Positions 24,774-33,752 are shown, counted from the stretch's first letter. The stretch is 64,000 nt of DNA from Saprospiraceae bacterium (GCA_025055285.1 JANWXM010000004.1:97944-161943), one strand, 5' to 3'. A program made the numbers and translations. Notes: generated by a model from the sequence alone, not told the origin.

Positions 24774-25607
24774 ATGAAAAATTGGTCTATCTTGTCGCTA
24801 TTGTTGTTCTTGATTAGCAAAATAGCGGCTCAAACACAAAATTCACATCCCAAAGACAAAGTGGGTGCTGCCGATCATCCGATGATCACGCGGATGAGCC
24901 ATTTCTACATTGCAGATTATTTGAGCAACTATGACGCCTTTGAGTTTCGTCTGTCTTCTGCCAAGCGTCAGCGCGTAGAAGGAAAACGCACGCGCATTTA
25001 TTACAAGCACGACAAAAGTTCGCCTGAGCCAAGCGTACTGCAAATCATGCGCAACTACGAGAATGCGATTAAACACATCGGTGGAAAAACGATTGCGATA
25101 GAAGAGCGATACGGCTACGCTACGTTTCGCCTGGATCGCGAGAAGGATACGGTTTGGGTGAGCCTGTCTAACTTCCTTTACAATCCCATTCAGTTTCAAC
25201 TAGACATCGTAGAACGGGAGGCCATGATGCAGGAGGTGACTGCTAGAGACATTCTAAAGGGCTTAGAAACAGACGGATTTTACGGGCTATATATCCTCTT
25301 TGACACTAACTCTGATCAAGTAAAACCTGAATCTGTGCCTTTGGTACGCGCAATTGTGGATTTGCTCAAACAAAATCCATCCCTACGCGTCAGCATTGAT
25401 GGCCATACCGATAACGTGGGCGATGCTGCCTATAACAAAGCACTTTCTGAGCGACGTGCGCGCACAGTGTATAACCTAGTTTTGCAGCAAGGTATCCCTG
25501 CTAATCGCTTGCAATACCGCGGGTTTGGCTCAGAGGTGCCCATCGCCGATAACCGCAAGGAAAGTGGTCGGGCCCAAAATCGGCGTGTTGAAGTGGTCAA
25601 GCTGTAA
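24774..25607 (+). CDS. OmpA family outer membrane protein
   Basis: An exported 277-residue protein with a signal peptide cut at KIAA|Q. The N-terminal ~170 residues form a Bacteroidota-type domain (HFYIADYLSNYDAFEFRL...) without beta-barrel features I can name. The C-terminal OmpA domain, about residues 165-277, is clear: ILFDTNSDQVKPES, then IDGHTDNVGDAAYNKALSERRA, then LQYRGFGSEVPIADNRKESG and AQNRRVEVV. The conserved Asp and Arg that bind diaminopimelate (HTDN, NRRVE) are present, so it should hold peptidoglycan. The downstream 175 bases contain the carB promoter and terminator. Confidence 0.9.
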   Translation: MKNWSILSLLLFLISKIAAQTQNSHPKDKVGAADHPMITRMSHFYIADYLSNYDAFEFRLSSAKRQRVEGKRTRIYYKHDKSSPEPSVLQIMRNYENAIKHIGGKTIAIEERYGYATFRLDREKDTVWVSLSNFLYNPIQFQLDIVEREAMMQEVTARDILKGLETDGFYGLYILFDTNSDQVKPESVPLVRAIVDLLKQNPSLRVSIDGHTDNVGDAAYNKALSERRARTVYNLVLQQGIPANRLQYRGFGSEVPIADNRKESGRAQNRRVEVVKL

Positions 25608-25668
25608 TCAAAGGAATTGGGCAGCCATTTTTTTCTTCATCCTGGCGAAGTAAAGAACAGAGATATCT

Positions 25669-25676
25669 TATCTTTG
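25669..25676 (+). promoter_or_regulatory. TAnnTTTG promoter element for carB
   Basis: TATCTTTG is an exact match. Transcription from here would pass through the Arg-rich leader frame and the hairpin at 25724-25765 before reaching carB at 25783. Confidence 0.5.
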
Positions 25677-25685
25677 CGCCCCAAA

Positions 25686-25880
25686 ATGTATCGAAAGAGA
25701 AGAAATAATTCTGTAAACCGTGGAAACCGGAAGCGGCGCAATGAGCCGATTCCGGTTTTTTTTTTAAAAAAAGATACCTGCTGTGAGAGATCCATCCATT
25801 CAAACCGTGTTAATTATTGGCTCTGGGCCAATTATTATTGGCCAAGCGTGCGAATTCGATTACTCTGGTTCACAAGCTAG
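25686..25880 (+). promoter_or_regulatory. Candidate arginine-rich leader frame before carB
   Basis: The ATG at 25686 starts a frame with seven Arg codons among the first 18 (codons 3, 5, 6, 12, 15, 17, 18), interleaved with Lys and Asn. Codons 13-18 coincide with the 5' arm of the terminator, so a ribosome held there would block the hairpin. Against a classical leader peptide, the frame has no stop before the hairpin and runs on, in another frame, into carB. It may be chance in purine-rich DNA. Confidence 0.3.
25724..25765 (+). terminator. Strong intrinsic terminator or attenuator upstream of carB
   Basis: The arms at 25724-25737 and 25745-25758 pair over 14 bp with one G.A mismatch and a 7-base loop, and a run of ten T (25756-25765) follows directly. 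It ends 17 bases before the carB GTG. It lies downstream of a promoter-like element, so it may act as an attenuator for carB as well as, or instead of, ending the ompA transcript. Confidence 0.85.
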
Positions 25881-28695
25881 TCGCTCATTGCGCGAGGAAG
25901 GCATCAAGGTAGCGCTCATCAATTCCAACCCTGCTACCATTATGACAGACCCTGTTACCGCTGACTTCATCTATTTGAAACCTCTCGTCCCAGAGAGTAT
26001 CGAATGGATTCTGCGAGAACACCAAGAAAACCCTGCTCTTCCGCGCATAGATGCGGTACTGCCCACCATGGGAGGACAAACTGCCCTCAACCTAGCTATT
26101 GAGTGTGATAAGCTTGGTCTTTGGGAGCAATACGGCGTGCGCATGATTGGCGTCGATACGCGTGCCATCGAGACCACGGAAAATCGAGAAGAATTTAAGC
26201 GGTTTGTGCTTCGCTTGGGCCTTTCTGTAGCTCCCTCTTACATTGCCAATTCCTTTCTAGAGGGAAAAGAGGCGGCTCAGAAGATCGGCTTTCCGCTGGT
26301 TATCCGGCCCTCCTACACCCTTGGCGGCACGGGCGGCGGTTTTGTAATGCGTGAAGAGGACTTTGACGAAGCCCTTAGGCGCGGTTTGAATGCTTCACCG
26401 ACCCACGAGGTATTAGTAGAAAAGGCCGTATTGGGCTGGAAGGAATACGAGCTGGAGTTACTTCGCGATAAGAACGACAATGTCGTCATCGTTTGCACCG
26501 TAGAGAACCTCGATCCTATGGGCATTCACACGGGCGACAGCATCACTATCGCCCCGGCAATGACGCTAAGTGACACCTGCTTTCAGCAAATGCGCGACCA
26601 GGCGTTGCGCATAATGCGTGGATTGGGCAATTTCGCCGGCGGTTGCAATGTCCAGTTCGCTCAGAATCCGGAAACCGAGGAACTTATCGCTGTTGAGGTA
26701 AATCCTCGCGTATCGCGCTCGTCGGCTCTGGCAAGTAAAGCTACGGGCTACCCCATTGCGAAAATCGCTGCTAAGTTGGCAATTGGATATACTCTAGATG
26801 AACTTTTTAATCAGATAACCAAAACGACTTCAGCCCTTTTTGAACCAGTTCAAGATTATGTTATTGTTAAAATGCCGCGCTGGAATTTTGAGAAATTTCC
26901 AGGTGCTGACGTCCGCTTAGGGCTTCAAATGAAGTCAGTGGGCGAAGCGATGGCGATAGGACGGAGTTTTACAGAAGCCCTCCAGAAAGCTTGCCAGAGC
27001 CAAGAAAACAATCGCGATGGCCTAGGCGCAGACATGAAAGAATGGCTCAAAACCGATGATATTCTCGAACGCTTGGAAAAGGCCTCTGACGACCGTATTT
27101 ACCGCATAAAAGATGCTCTGCGCCTGGGCATACCATCGCGCACAGTGCAAAAACTCACTGGCATCGACCCTTGGTTTATCCAAGAAATCAAAAAACTAGT
27201 CAAGATGGAAGAGCAATTGCAGCGTTACAACGTGCCTGAAGATATTCCCGACGACTTCTTTTTGGAACTTAAGAAAAATGGTTATTCCGACGCACAAATT
27301 GCATGGTTGCTGCGCGTAGACGAAGCCTCGGTTACTCAGGAACGCAAACGTCGAGGAATCCGACGCGTGTACAAAATGGTAGACACTTGCGCAGCAGAGT
27401 TTGAGTCAAAGACCAATTACTTTTACTCCACCTTCGAAAGCGGCATAGCGCAGTTGCCCCCCTTGACTGACGAAGAAAAAGGGGCAGACAAAATACCTGC
27501 TCCAGTTTTTAAGCCCAAAAACGAAAGTATTGTTAGGCGCGATCGCAAAAAAGTGGTAGTTATTGGCTCAGGACCCAACCGCATTGGTCAAGGTATTGAA
27601 TTCGATTACTGCTGCGTCCACGGGGTATTAGCTGCAAAAGAAGTGGGCTACGAAACAATTATGGTCAATTGCAATCCTGAGACAGTGAGCACAGATTTCG
27701 ACGTAGCCGACAAACTTTATTTCGAGCCCATCTATTGGGAACATTTAGAGGAAATTTTGGAGCATGAGGTCCCTGATGGCGTCATCGTGCAGTTAGGCGG
27801 CCAAACGGCTCTTAAGCTTGCTGCTAATTTACATAAGAATGGCTGGCCCATCGTTGGCACCTCTTTTCCAGACATGGACGTTGCAGAAGACCGCGGCCGC
27901 TTTAGTGATCTGCTCAAATCCCTCCAAATTCCTTATCCTAAGTATGGAGCTGCCCGCGATGTAGATGAAGCCTTGGAAATTGCTCGCCGCCTACCGTACC
28001 CTCTACTTGTGCGTCCTAGCTATGTTTTGGGTGGCCAGCGGATGAAAATTGTTATCAACGACCACGAACTAGAACGCCACGTGCTCACTATCTTCAAGCA
28101 TATGCCCGACAACCGAGTCCTCATTGACCAATTCCTAGAGCGTGCTAAAGAGGCTGAGATAGATGCTATTTTCGACGGCGACGAACTGCACATTATGGGT
28201 ATCATGGAGCATATTGAGCCCGCAGGTATCCACTCTGGCGACTCCTCTGCAGTCTTACCTTACTACTCACTTGGCCCTATCGTTATTGAACGTATGGTCG
28301 AATATGCCGAAAAAATTGCCCGTGCTCTGCATATAAAAGGCCTTATCAACATTCAATATGCCATAAAAGACGATGAAGTGTATGTCATTGAGGCAAACCC
28401 TCGAGCTTCACGAACAACGCCTTTCATCGCAAAGGCCTATAACATCCCTTATCTTAACATAGCCACTAAGGTGATGCTTGGCACTCACAAACTCCGCGAC
28501 TTTAAACTAGAGCAGCGCCTCGAAGGATATGCCATTAAAATACCTGTCTTCTCCTTCGAAAAATTGCCCGGTGTAGATAAGCGCCTTGGCCCAGAAATGA
28601 AGAGTACAGGAGAAGCTATTTACTTTATTCGCGATTTGAAAGATGCTTATTTCCGCGAGTTGGAGCGAAACCGGAGTATGTACCTGTACAATTAG
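25783..28695 (+). CDS. carB: Carbamoyl phosphate synthase large subunit lacking the MGS domain
   Basis: CarB makes carbamoyl phosphate from bicarbonate, ammonia and two ATP for arginine and pyrimidine synthesis. The start is a GTG at 25783; an in-frame stop lies at 25765-25767 and no ATG lies between, so GTG is the only good choice. The first ATP-grasp half (residues 1-400) opens TVLIIGSGPIIIGQACEFDYS. The second half starts VVVIGSGPNRIGQGIEFDYCC near residue 590. An oligomerisation region of about 180 residues lies between. The protein ends just after MKSTGEAIYFIRDLKDAYF at 970 residues; E. coli CarB has 1073, so the C-terminal MGS-like allosteric domain is absent. The carA partner is not in the window. 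Confidence 0.95.
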   Translation: MRDPSIQTVLIIGSGPIIIGQACEFDYSGSQASRSLREEGIKVALINSNPATIMTDPVTADFIYLKPLVPESIEWILREHQENPALPRIDAVLPTMGGQTALNLAIECDKLGLWEQYGVRMIGVDTRAIETTENREEFKRFVLRLGLSVAPSYIANSFLEGKEAAQKIGFPLVIRPSYTLGGTGGGFVMREEDFDEALRRGLNASPTHEVLVEKAVLGWKEYELELLRDKNDNVVIVCTVENLDPMGIHTGDSITIAPAMTLSDTCFQQMRDQALRIMRGLGNFAGGCNVQFAQNPETEELIAVEVNPRVSRSSALASKATGYPIAKIAAKLAIGYTLDELFNQITKTTSALFEPVQDYVIVKMPRWNFEKFPGADVRLGLQMKSVGEAMAIGRSFTEALQKACQSQENNRDGLGADMKEWLKTDDILERLEKASDDRIYRIKDALRLGIPSRTVQKLTGIDPWFIQEIKKLVKMEEQLQRYNVPEDIPDDFFLELKKNGYSDAQIAWLLRVDEASVTQERKRRGIRRVYKMVDTCAAEFESKTNYFYSTFESGIAQLPPLTDEEKGADKIPAPVFKPKNESIVRRDRKKVVVIGSGPNRIGQGIEFDYCCVHGVLAAKEVGYETIMVNCNPETVSTDFDVADKLYFEPIYWEHLEEILEHEVPDGVIVQLGGQTALKLAANLHKNGWPIVGTSFPDMDVAEDRGRFSDLLKSLQIPYPKYGAARDVDEALEIARRLPYPLLVRPSYVLGGQRMKIVINDHELERHVLTIFKHMPDNRVLIDQFLERAKEAEIDAIFDGDELHIMGIMEHIEPAGIHSGDSSAVLPYYSLGPIVIERMVEYAEKIARALHIKGLINIQYAIKDDEVYVIEANPRASRTTPFIAKAYNIPYLNIATKVMLGTHKLRDFKLEQRLEGYAIKIPVFSFEKLPGVDKRLGPEMKSTGEAIYFIRDLKDAYFRELERNRSMYLYN

Positions 28696-28758
28696 CCTTT
28701 TCAGGCTTGTAGAAGGCTAAAAATTCCTATTTCTGCAGTTTAAGCCGCTATTTTTTTA

Positions 28759-28766
28759 TACTTTTG
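28759..28766 (+). promoter_or_regulatory. TAnnTTTG promoter element for the glycogen-synthase-like gene
   Basis: TACTTTTG is an exact match 73 nt before the ATG at 28840, after a run of T. Confidence 0.45.
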
Positions 28767-28839
28767 CGGGCAACTTGCAATCGCCTTTGACATAAGACTT
28801 TGGTTGAATTCGAAAACACATAGTAGTATATTCGTCTAC

Positions 28840-29670
28840 ATGGAAAAGAAACGTCTGCTTTTCGTGACTCAAGAGATGGAACCCTATACCGAAGGAAACT
28901 TTATCTCCTACCTCGTTGCTCGGCTTCCCAAACTCCTGCATGATAACGGTTTTGAGTTACGCATCTTGATGCCTCGTTACGGGATAGTCAACGAGCGCCG
29001 TCATCGGTTACACGAGGTCGTACGTCTTTCTGGGATGAACATCATCGTAGATGATGATGACTATCCTCTCATTATCAAGGTAGCTTCGCTGCCCAATTCT
29101 CGTCTTCAAGTGTACTTTCTCGACAACGAAGATTTCTTCCGTCGCAGGTTCTTGTTTGAGGATGAGAAAGGCATGCCTTTTGAGGATAATCCCGACCGAG
29201 CGGCCTTCTTCTGCAAGGGAGCGTTGGAAACGGTCAAGAAGTTTGGCTGGCCGCCCGACATCATTCTGTGTCACGGCTGGCTGAGCGGTCTCATCCCTCT
29301 TTATGTGCGCAAGGCCTACCAGATGGAACCGTTGTTCATGCACTCTACAGTCGTTTTCTGCGCTTACGATACGCCGCATGAGCGCCTGAATGCTGAGCAC
29401 TTTCTGAAGAAAGCAGCCATCAACAACATCCAGAGAGCCGACTTAGAGCCCTACCTCAGCGAAGAAGGTGCTGTTTCTATGCACAAGGGAGCTTTCTACT
29501 ATGCCGACGCTGTGGTCTTGGCTGAGGCAGGTGTACAAGCCGAGGCGGAGCGAACAGAGCTGATTGCGCGCAAGCCGGTCCTAACTTGGCGCTCAGAAGA
29601 AAATGGCAACATGTTTGAGGGCTTGCTGAACTTTTTGCGCCAACTGACCACTGTAGAAGAAGTTTCGTAA
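28840..29670 (+). CDS. Short glycogen/starch synthase-like protein (N-terminal domain only)
   Basis: This resembles the N-terminal GT5 domain of glycogen synthase, but only that half: about 276 residues against roughly 470 or more for a full enzyme. The start at 28840 gives MEKKRLLFVTQEMEP. The glycogen-synthase opening is followed by TEGNFISYLVARLPKLL, where a catalytic synthase has the KTGGL nucleotide-sugar motif, so ADP-glucose use is doubtful. Other family blocks remain: LRILMPRYG, the long VYFLDNEDFF stretch and DIILCHGWLSGLIPLYV. This short form is common in Bacteroidota beside DUF4270 and glmS, as here. The true function is unknown. A hairpin terminator follows. Confidence 0.8.
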   Translation: MEKKRLLFVTQEMEPYTEGNFISYLVARLPKLLHDNGFELRILMPRYGIVNERRHRLHEVVRLSGMNIIVDDDDYPLIIKVASLPNSRLQVYFLDNEDFFRRRFLFEDEKGMPFEDNPDRAAFFCKGALETVKKFGWPPDIILCHGWLSGLIPLYVRKAYQMEPLFMHSTVVFCAYDTPHERLNAEHFLKKAAINNIQRADLEPYLSEEGAVSMHKGAFYYADAVVLAEAGVQAEAERTELIARKPVLTWRSEENGNMFEGLLNFLRQLTTVEEVS

Positions 29671-29702
29671 CTAGCGAAAAACAATGTCGTAACAAAAGGT
29701 AT

Positions 29703-29739
29703 AGCGCATCTCCAGTAAAGGCAACCCTGGAGATGCGCT
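29703..29739 (+). terminator. Hairpin terminator after the glycogen-synthase-like gene
   Basis: AGCGCATCTCCAG (29703-29715) and CTGGAGATGCGCT (29727-29739) form a 13-bp perfect stem with an 11-base loop, followed by TTCT. It lies 33 bases after the stop. Confidence 0.7.
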
Positions 29740-29786
29740 TTCTAATCAAAAATAGTGATGCATTTCAGAACCATTCTGTCCTTCCC

Positions 29787-31151
29787 ATGCGCCAGACCCA
29801 GATTTTATCGCCAATATCGATTGGGCTAATATGGGCGAGTACCCTCTTGCTCTTTCAATGCTCGAAACCCACGGATTTTGGCGCTGAACTGTTAGAGAGT
29901 GAACGCGGCGAGTTTGCCTACACCGATACCCTTACGTTGCGCTTCAGTGTCGAGCGCGAGGATAGTACAGAGACCTCTGACCGCTCTTCTACAAGCCCAT
30001 ATCTGTTATGCGGCCAAATCTATGACCCGTGTTTTGGACGCTCTACGGCAGCTGTGTATACGCTTTTTCGACTAGGGAGCTTCGGTCCTCGCTTTCAGAA
30101 TGCCTTGATTGACTCCGCTGTCCTCTTCCTGCGCTATGCGGCAGAGGGTTTTTACGGCGATACGCTCATCTCACAAACTATACGGGTGCATCGAGTAGCT
30201 GCCGGACATACCCTGCGTTGGAATAGGGTTTACTATTCTAATCAGGCACTGCCCGTCGACGAATTGCTGGGAGAGGCTCTAAACGTACGCCCTCAACCTC
30301 GAACGAATGTGCCACTGTTTGATACGACGCAGCGTGGCCCTTACCTTCGCATTCCAATTAGTACTGCTTTCGGTCAGGAAATTCTTAATAGCGATAGCCT
30401 CGTCCTCACCTCTGATACATTGTTCTGGGAGTTAATACGCGGCATTCGCATCACAGCCACTCCGGATGCTGACCCCGGAGCTATTCTCGCTTTTGACCTA
30501 AATAACCTTGATTTCAGTTTCCTTCGGCTCTATTATAAGTATGCCAACGATACCCTCACCACGTCTCGTGTATTTGACTTTCCTTTTTTCGGCGTTAATA
30601 AATTTAATTCCTTTGAGCACGACTATACGGGAAGTTTAGCCGAAAACTACGTGGGCAAGCCAGCTCATGACCTCGCTTTCGTTCAGGGAATGGGTGGTTT
30701 GCGCGTCAAAATTGAAGTCCCGTATGCGCACTTGCTCGATAGAATTGCCGTAAACAAAGCAGAATTGGAGCTAACAATTGCACATCCTCTTGGCGTGAAA
30801 GCTACTTTTCCTCCTGTAAAACAAATGACGCTATCGGAACTCGTAGGCGACACGCTGCGCTCATTTATCCCTGACGTTACCTATTCGCTCAATATTTTTA
30901 ATGACTTCAGTCGTTTTGGGGGAACTCCGAAAATCGTTGAGGCAAATGGCCAACTCGTAGAGCGCTATCGCTTAGTCCTAACTCAGCGCCTTCAAGCTAT
31001 GGTAGATAATGCATCAGGAGATCTCAAAGCACAAACGCTTTACCTCAGTGCTTTTCCTCAGAGTCGAACGGCTAATCGCGTCGTCCTCTACGGTCCGAAA
31101 AGCGCTGTTTTTCCCGCTAAATTGACGGTGAAATACACTGTAGTGCGCTGA
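29787..31151 (+). CDS. DUF4270 lipoprotein
   Basis: A predicted lipoprotein of family DUF4270. The ATG at 29787 gives a signal sequence and a lipobox with LLLFQC (Cys25); the frame upstream starts inside the terminator hairpin and is unlikely to be used. The mature part opens DFGAELL and has ADPGAILAFDLNN and a long beta-rich body, ending in a strand pattern with AVFPAKLTVKY. DUF4270 proteins are outer-envelope lipoproteins of unknown function, usually encoded between the short glycogen-synthase-like gene and glmS, as found here. Only 44 bases separate it from glmS. Confidence 0.85.
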   Translation: MRQTQILSPISIGLIWASTLLLFQCSKPTDFGAELLESERGEFAYTDTLTLRFSVEREDSTETSDRSSTSPYLLCGQIYDPCFGRSTAAVYTLFRLGSFGPRFQNALIDSAVLFLRYAAEGFYGDTLISQTIRVHRVAAGHTLRWNRVYYSNQALPVDELLGEALNVRPQPRTNVPLFDTTQRGPYLRIPISTAFGQEILNSDSLVLTSDTLFWELIRGIRITATPDADPGAILAFDLNNLDFSFLRLYYKYANDTLTTSRVFDFPFFGVNKFNSFEHDYTGSLAENYVGKPAHDLAFVQGMGGLRVKIEVPYAHLLDRIAVNKAELELTIAHPLGVKATFPPVKQMTLSELVGDTLRSFIPDVTYSLNIFNDFSRFGGTPKIVEANGQLVERYRLVLTQRLQAMVDNASGDLKAQTLYLSAFPQSRTANRVVLYGPKSAVFPAKLTVKYTVVR

Positions 31152-31195
31152 TTACCAAGATCTATTGCTTCACCCAACTTTCTCTTTGTTCCTAT

Positions 31196-33037
31196 ATGTG
31201 TGGCATTGTTGCTTATATTGGCCCCCGCCCAGCATACCCCATCCTAATAAAGGGCTTATATCGCCTAGAGTATCGCGGCTACGACAGTGCTGGCATTGCC
31301 TTGCGAAGCGACCGCATCAATATATACAAGAAAAAGGGAAAAGTCAGTGATTTAGAGGCTTATGTAAGCCAAAGGGATACCTCTGGATTCGTCGGCATCG
31401 GGCACACGCGCTGGGCTACTCACGGTAGGCCTGACGACATCAATGCTCACCCGCATGTTAGCGGTAATGGACGGCTGGTAATAGTGCACAATGGCATTAT
31501 TGAAAATTACGCTGTGCTAAAAAACGCTCTGGTCAATCATGGACACACCTTCCAAAGCGAAACTGACACAGAGGTGTTGGTGCATCTCATTGAGGAAATT
31601 CAAGAGCACGGCCAATTGTTGTTGGAAGAGGCTGTACAACAAGCGTTGACACAGGTGCAAGGCGCATATGCCATTGTAGTAATGGACCGAGACGATCCCG
31701 ACGTCCTCGTTGCCGCGCGCAAGTCTAGTCCTTTAGTCATTGGCATTGGTGAAGATGAATTTTTCATTGCCTCTGACGCTACGCCTATCGTAGAGCACAC
31801 CAAACAGGTAGTTTATCTCGAAGATGAGGAGGTAGCCGTAGTTCGGCGCAATAGTCTATTGAAAATAAAGGACTTGCGTAATAAAGAAAAGGATCCGGTT
31901 GTTCAGCAAATCGAGTTAGAGATAGAGCAGCTGGAAAAAGGAGGCTATCCACACTTTATGCTCAAGGAAATTTTCGAACAGCCCTTGACGATAGCCGAGT
32001 GTATGCGCGGCCGCATGAATGCTGAAGAAGGCTGGGTGCGCTTAGGCGGAATGGAAGAATACAAGAAGCGCATGATTCATGCGGAGCGCATGATCATCTT
32101 GGGCTGTGGTACTTCGTGGCATGCAGGGATGATTGGCGAGTATCTGTTCGAGGATTTGGCCCGATTGCCTGTTGAAGTGGAGTATGCCTCAGAGTTTCGC
32201 TATCGAAATCCCGTAGTACGCGACACCGACGTGGTGTTGGCTATCTCGCAATCGGGTGAAACCGCCGACACATACGCCGCACTTGAGTTGGCTAAAAAAC
32301 ACGGAGCCCTAACATACGGTATCGTCAACGTTGTGGGCTCTTCTATTGCGCGCGCTACAGACAGCGGCTCGTACATTCATGTCGGACCAGAAATTGGCGT
32401 AGCCTCGACGAAGGCTTTTACAGGTCAAGTAACGATGCTCAGCATGATGGCGCTCATTCTCGGCTACGAGCGCGGCTATTTAGGCAAATCGCAGTATCAG
32501 CGTCTCGTGCAGGAGCTAGCCCTCATTCCACAAAAAGTACAGCAATTGTTGCACCAATGCCACGACCAAGTTAAATACATCGCTGGAGAGTTTAAGAATG
32601 CAACGAATGCGCTTTACCTAGGGCGAGGCTACAACTTTCCAGTAGCTTTGGAAGGGGCACTGAAGTTGAAGGAAATCTCTTATATTCATGCTGAAGGATA
32701 TCCAGCAGCTGAGATGAAACACGGTCCAATCGCCCTTATCGACGAAAACATGCCCGTGTTCGTAATAGCTACAAATGGCAGTACACATGACAAAATCGTC
32801 TCTAACATTCAAGAAGTAAAGACTCGCGGAGGGATTGTGACTGCTGTAGTAACAGAGGGCGATGGACTTATTAAAAGCATAGCGGATTATGTGATTGAAA
32901 TACCGAATACTGAAGAACCGTTTACGCCATTGTTGTCAGTTATTCCGCTTCAACTCCTGGCATACTATATTGCTGTTATGCGTGGTTGTAACGTAGACCA
33001 GCCGCGGAACTTGGCCAAGTCTGTGACAGTAGAGTGA
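31196..33037 (+). CDS. glmS: Glutamine-fructose-6-phosphate aminotransferase (isomerising)
   Basis: GlmS makes glucosamine 6-phosphate, the entry step to UDP-GlcNAc for peptidoglycan and LPS. It starts MCGIVAYIGPRPAYPILIKG, so Cys2 becomes the N-terminal nucleophile of the glutaminase domain. Further glutaminase blocks are LEYRGYDSAGIAL and GHTRWATHG. The two SIS sugar-isomerase domains follow, with LGCGTSWHAG and LAISQSGETADT, and the second with LGRGYNFPVALEGALKLKE. It ends in the conserved CNVDQPRNLAKSVTVE. At 613 residues the length is normal. No glmS ribozyme is seen in the 44-base gap before it. It shares a transcript direction with DUF4270 and DUF4290. Confidence 0.97.
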   Translation: MCGIVAYIGPRPAYPILIKGLYRLEYRGYDSAGIALRSDRINIYKKKGKVSDLEAYVSQRDTSGFVGIGHTRWATHGRPDDINAHPHVSGNGRLVIVHNGIIENYAVLKNALVNHGHTFQSETDTEVLVHLIEEIQEHGQLLLEEAVQQALTQVQGAYAIVVMDRDDPDVLVAARKSSPLVIGIGEDEFFIASDATPIVEHTKQVVYLEDEEVAVVRRNSLLKIKDLRNKEKDPVVQQIELEIEQLEKGGYPHFMLKEIFEQPLTIAECMRGRMNAEEGWVRLGGMEEYKKRMIHAERMIILGCGTSWHAGMIGEYLFEDLARLPVEVEYASEFRYRNPVVRDTDVVLAISQSGETADTYAALELAKKHGALTYGIVNVVGSSIARATDSGSYIHVGPEIGVASTKAFTGQVTMLSMMALILGYERGYLGKSQYQRLVQELALIPQKVQQLLHQCHDQVKYIAGEFKNATNALYLGRGYNFPVALEGALKLKEISYIHAEGYPAAEMKHGPIALIDENMPVFVIATNGSTHDKIVSNIQEVKTRGGIVTAVVTEGDGLIKSIADYVIEIPNTEEPFTPLLSVIPLQLLAYYIAVMRGCNVDQPRNLAKSVTVE

Positions 33038-33074
33038 GTTTCGCAACGCGTTTCTTCCTTACTTCTTTTCTGCT

Positions 33075-33752
33075 ATGAATAGCTTGAAAACCCGCTACAA
33101 TACTGAAAAAGAGGAAATTCGCTTTGCCGAGTATGGCCGGTTGATCCAGGATCTTCTTCTCTATGCCAAAAAAATAGAAGATCCTCAACAGCGTCAGAGA
33201 GCGGTAGAAAGTATTGTCGGGATGATGCAAATGCTTCATCCTGCGGCCAATCGGAATTCTGAGGATTACCGCGAGAAACTATGGAATCACGCCTTTGCTA
33301 TAGCGGGTTACGATTTGGACGTTACGCCACCGCCTGGTGTAACTATTCGCCCGCAGGCTGAGCGGCCCAAGCCTGAACGCATACCTTACCCAGTGTCTAC
33401 TGCGCGCTTCCGGCACTATGGGCAGAATGTTCAGCGCCTCATTCAAAAAGCTATCGCAATGCCAGAAGGTCCCAAGAAAGAGGCTCTTGTGGAGGTAATT
33501 GCTTCATATATGAAGCTGGCTTACAAGACCTGGAACCGAGAGCATTATGTGTCGGACGATATCATCAAAGACGATCTGGAAATATTGTCCGAAGGCCGAC
33601 TGCGGCTTCACGAAGGACACAGTTCTCTCGATATTCTAGCATCGAGTGTCAAGAAAGATGCACCATCTGCTAACGGTCCTGGGCGGTCAAAACGAAAAGG
33701 CAATGGCCGTTTGCGCCGGCGAAATGGAAATTTCCGCAAGCGAAAGAAGTAG
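33075..33752 (+). CDS. DUF4290 protein with basic C-terminal tail
   Basis: A 225-residue protein of family DUF4290, confined to Bacteroidota as far as I know. It opens MNSLKTRYNTEKEEIRFAEYGR and has NAIAxP-like helical blocks: MMQMLHPAANRNSEDYREKLWNHAF and GQNVQRLIQKAIAMPEGPKKE. The last ~35 residues are very basic and low in complexity (KRKGNGRLRRRNGN...), which suggests a flexible nucleic-acid or ribosome-binding tail. There is no signal peptide. The gene lies 37 bases after glmS on the same strand, so it is probably read from the same transcript. Its function is not known. Confidence 0.85.
   Translation: MNSLKTRYNTEKEEIRFAEYGRLIQDLLLYAKKIEDPQQRQRAVESIVGMMQMLHPAANRNSEDYREKLWNHAFAIAGYDLDVTPPPGVTIRPQAERPKPERIPYPVSTARFRHYGQNVQRLIQKAIAMPEGPKKEALVEVIASYMKLAYKTWNREHYVSDDIIKDDLEILSEGRLRLHEGHSSLDILASSVKKDAPSANGPGRSKRKGNGRLRRRNGNFRKRKK

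Noticed and set aside
29733..29786. Upstream start for the DUF4270 lipoprotein
   Set aside because: The ATG lies inside the 3' arm of a strong terminator hairpin, and the later ATG gives a proper lipoprotein signal.
31152..31195. A glmS ribozyme before glmS
   Set aside because: The gap is only 44 bases, far shorter than the ribozyme, and no such fold is seen.
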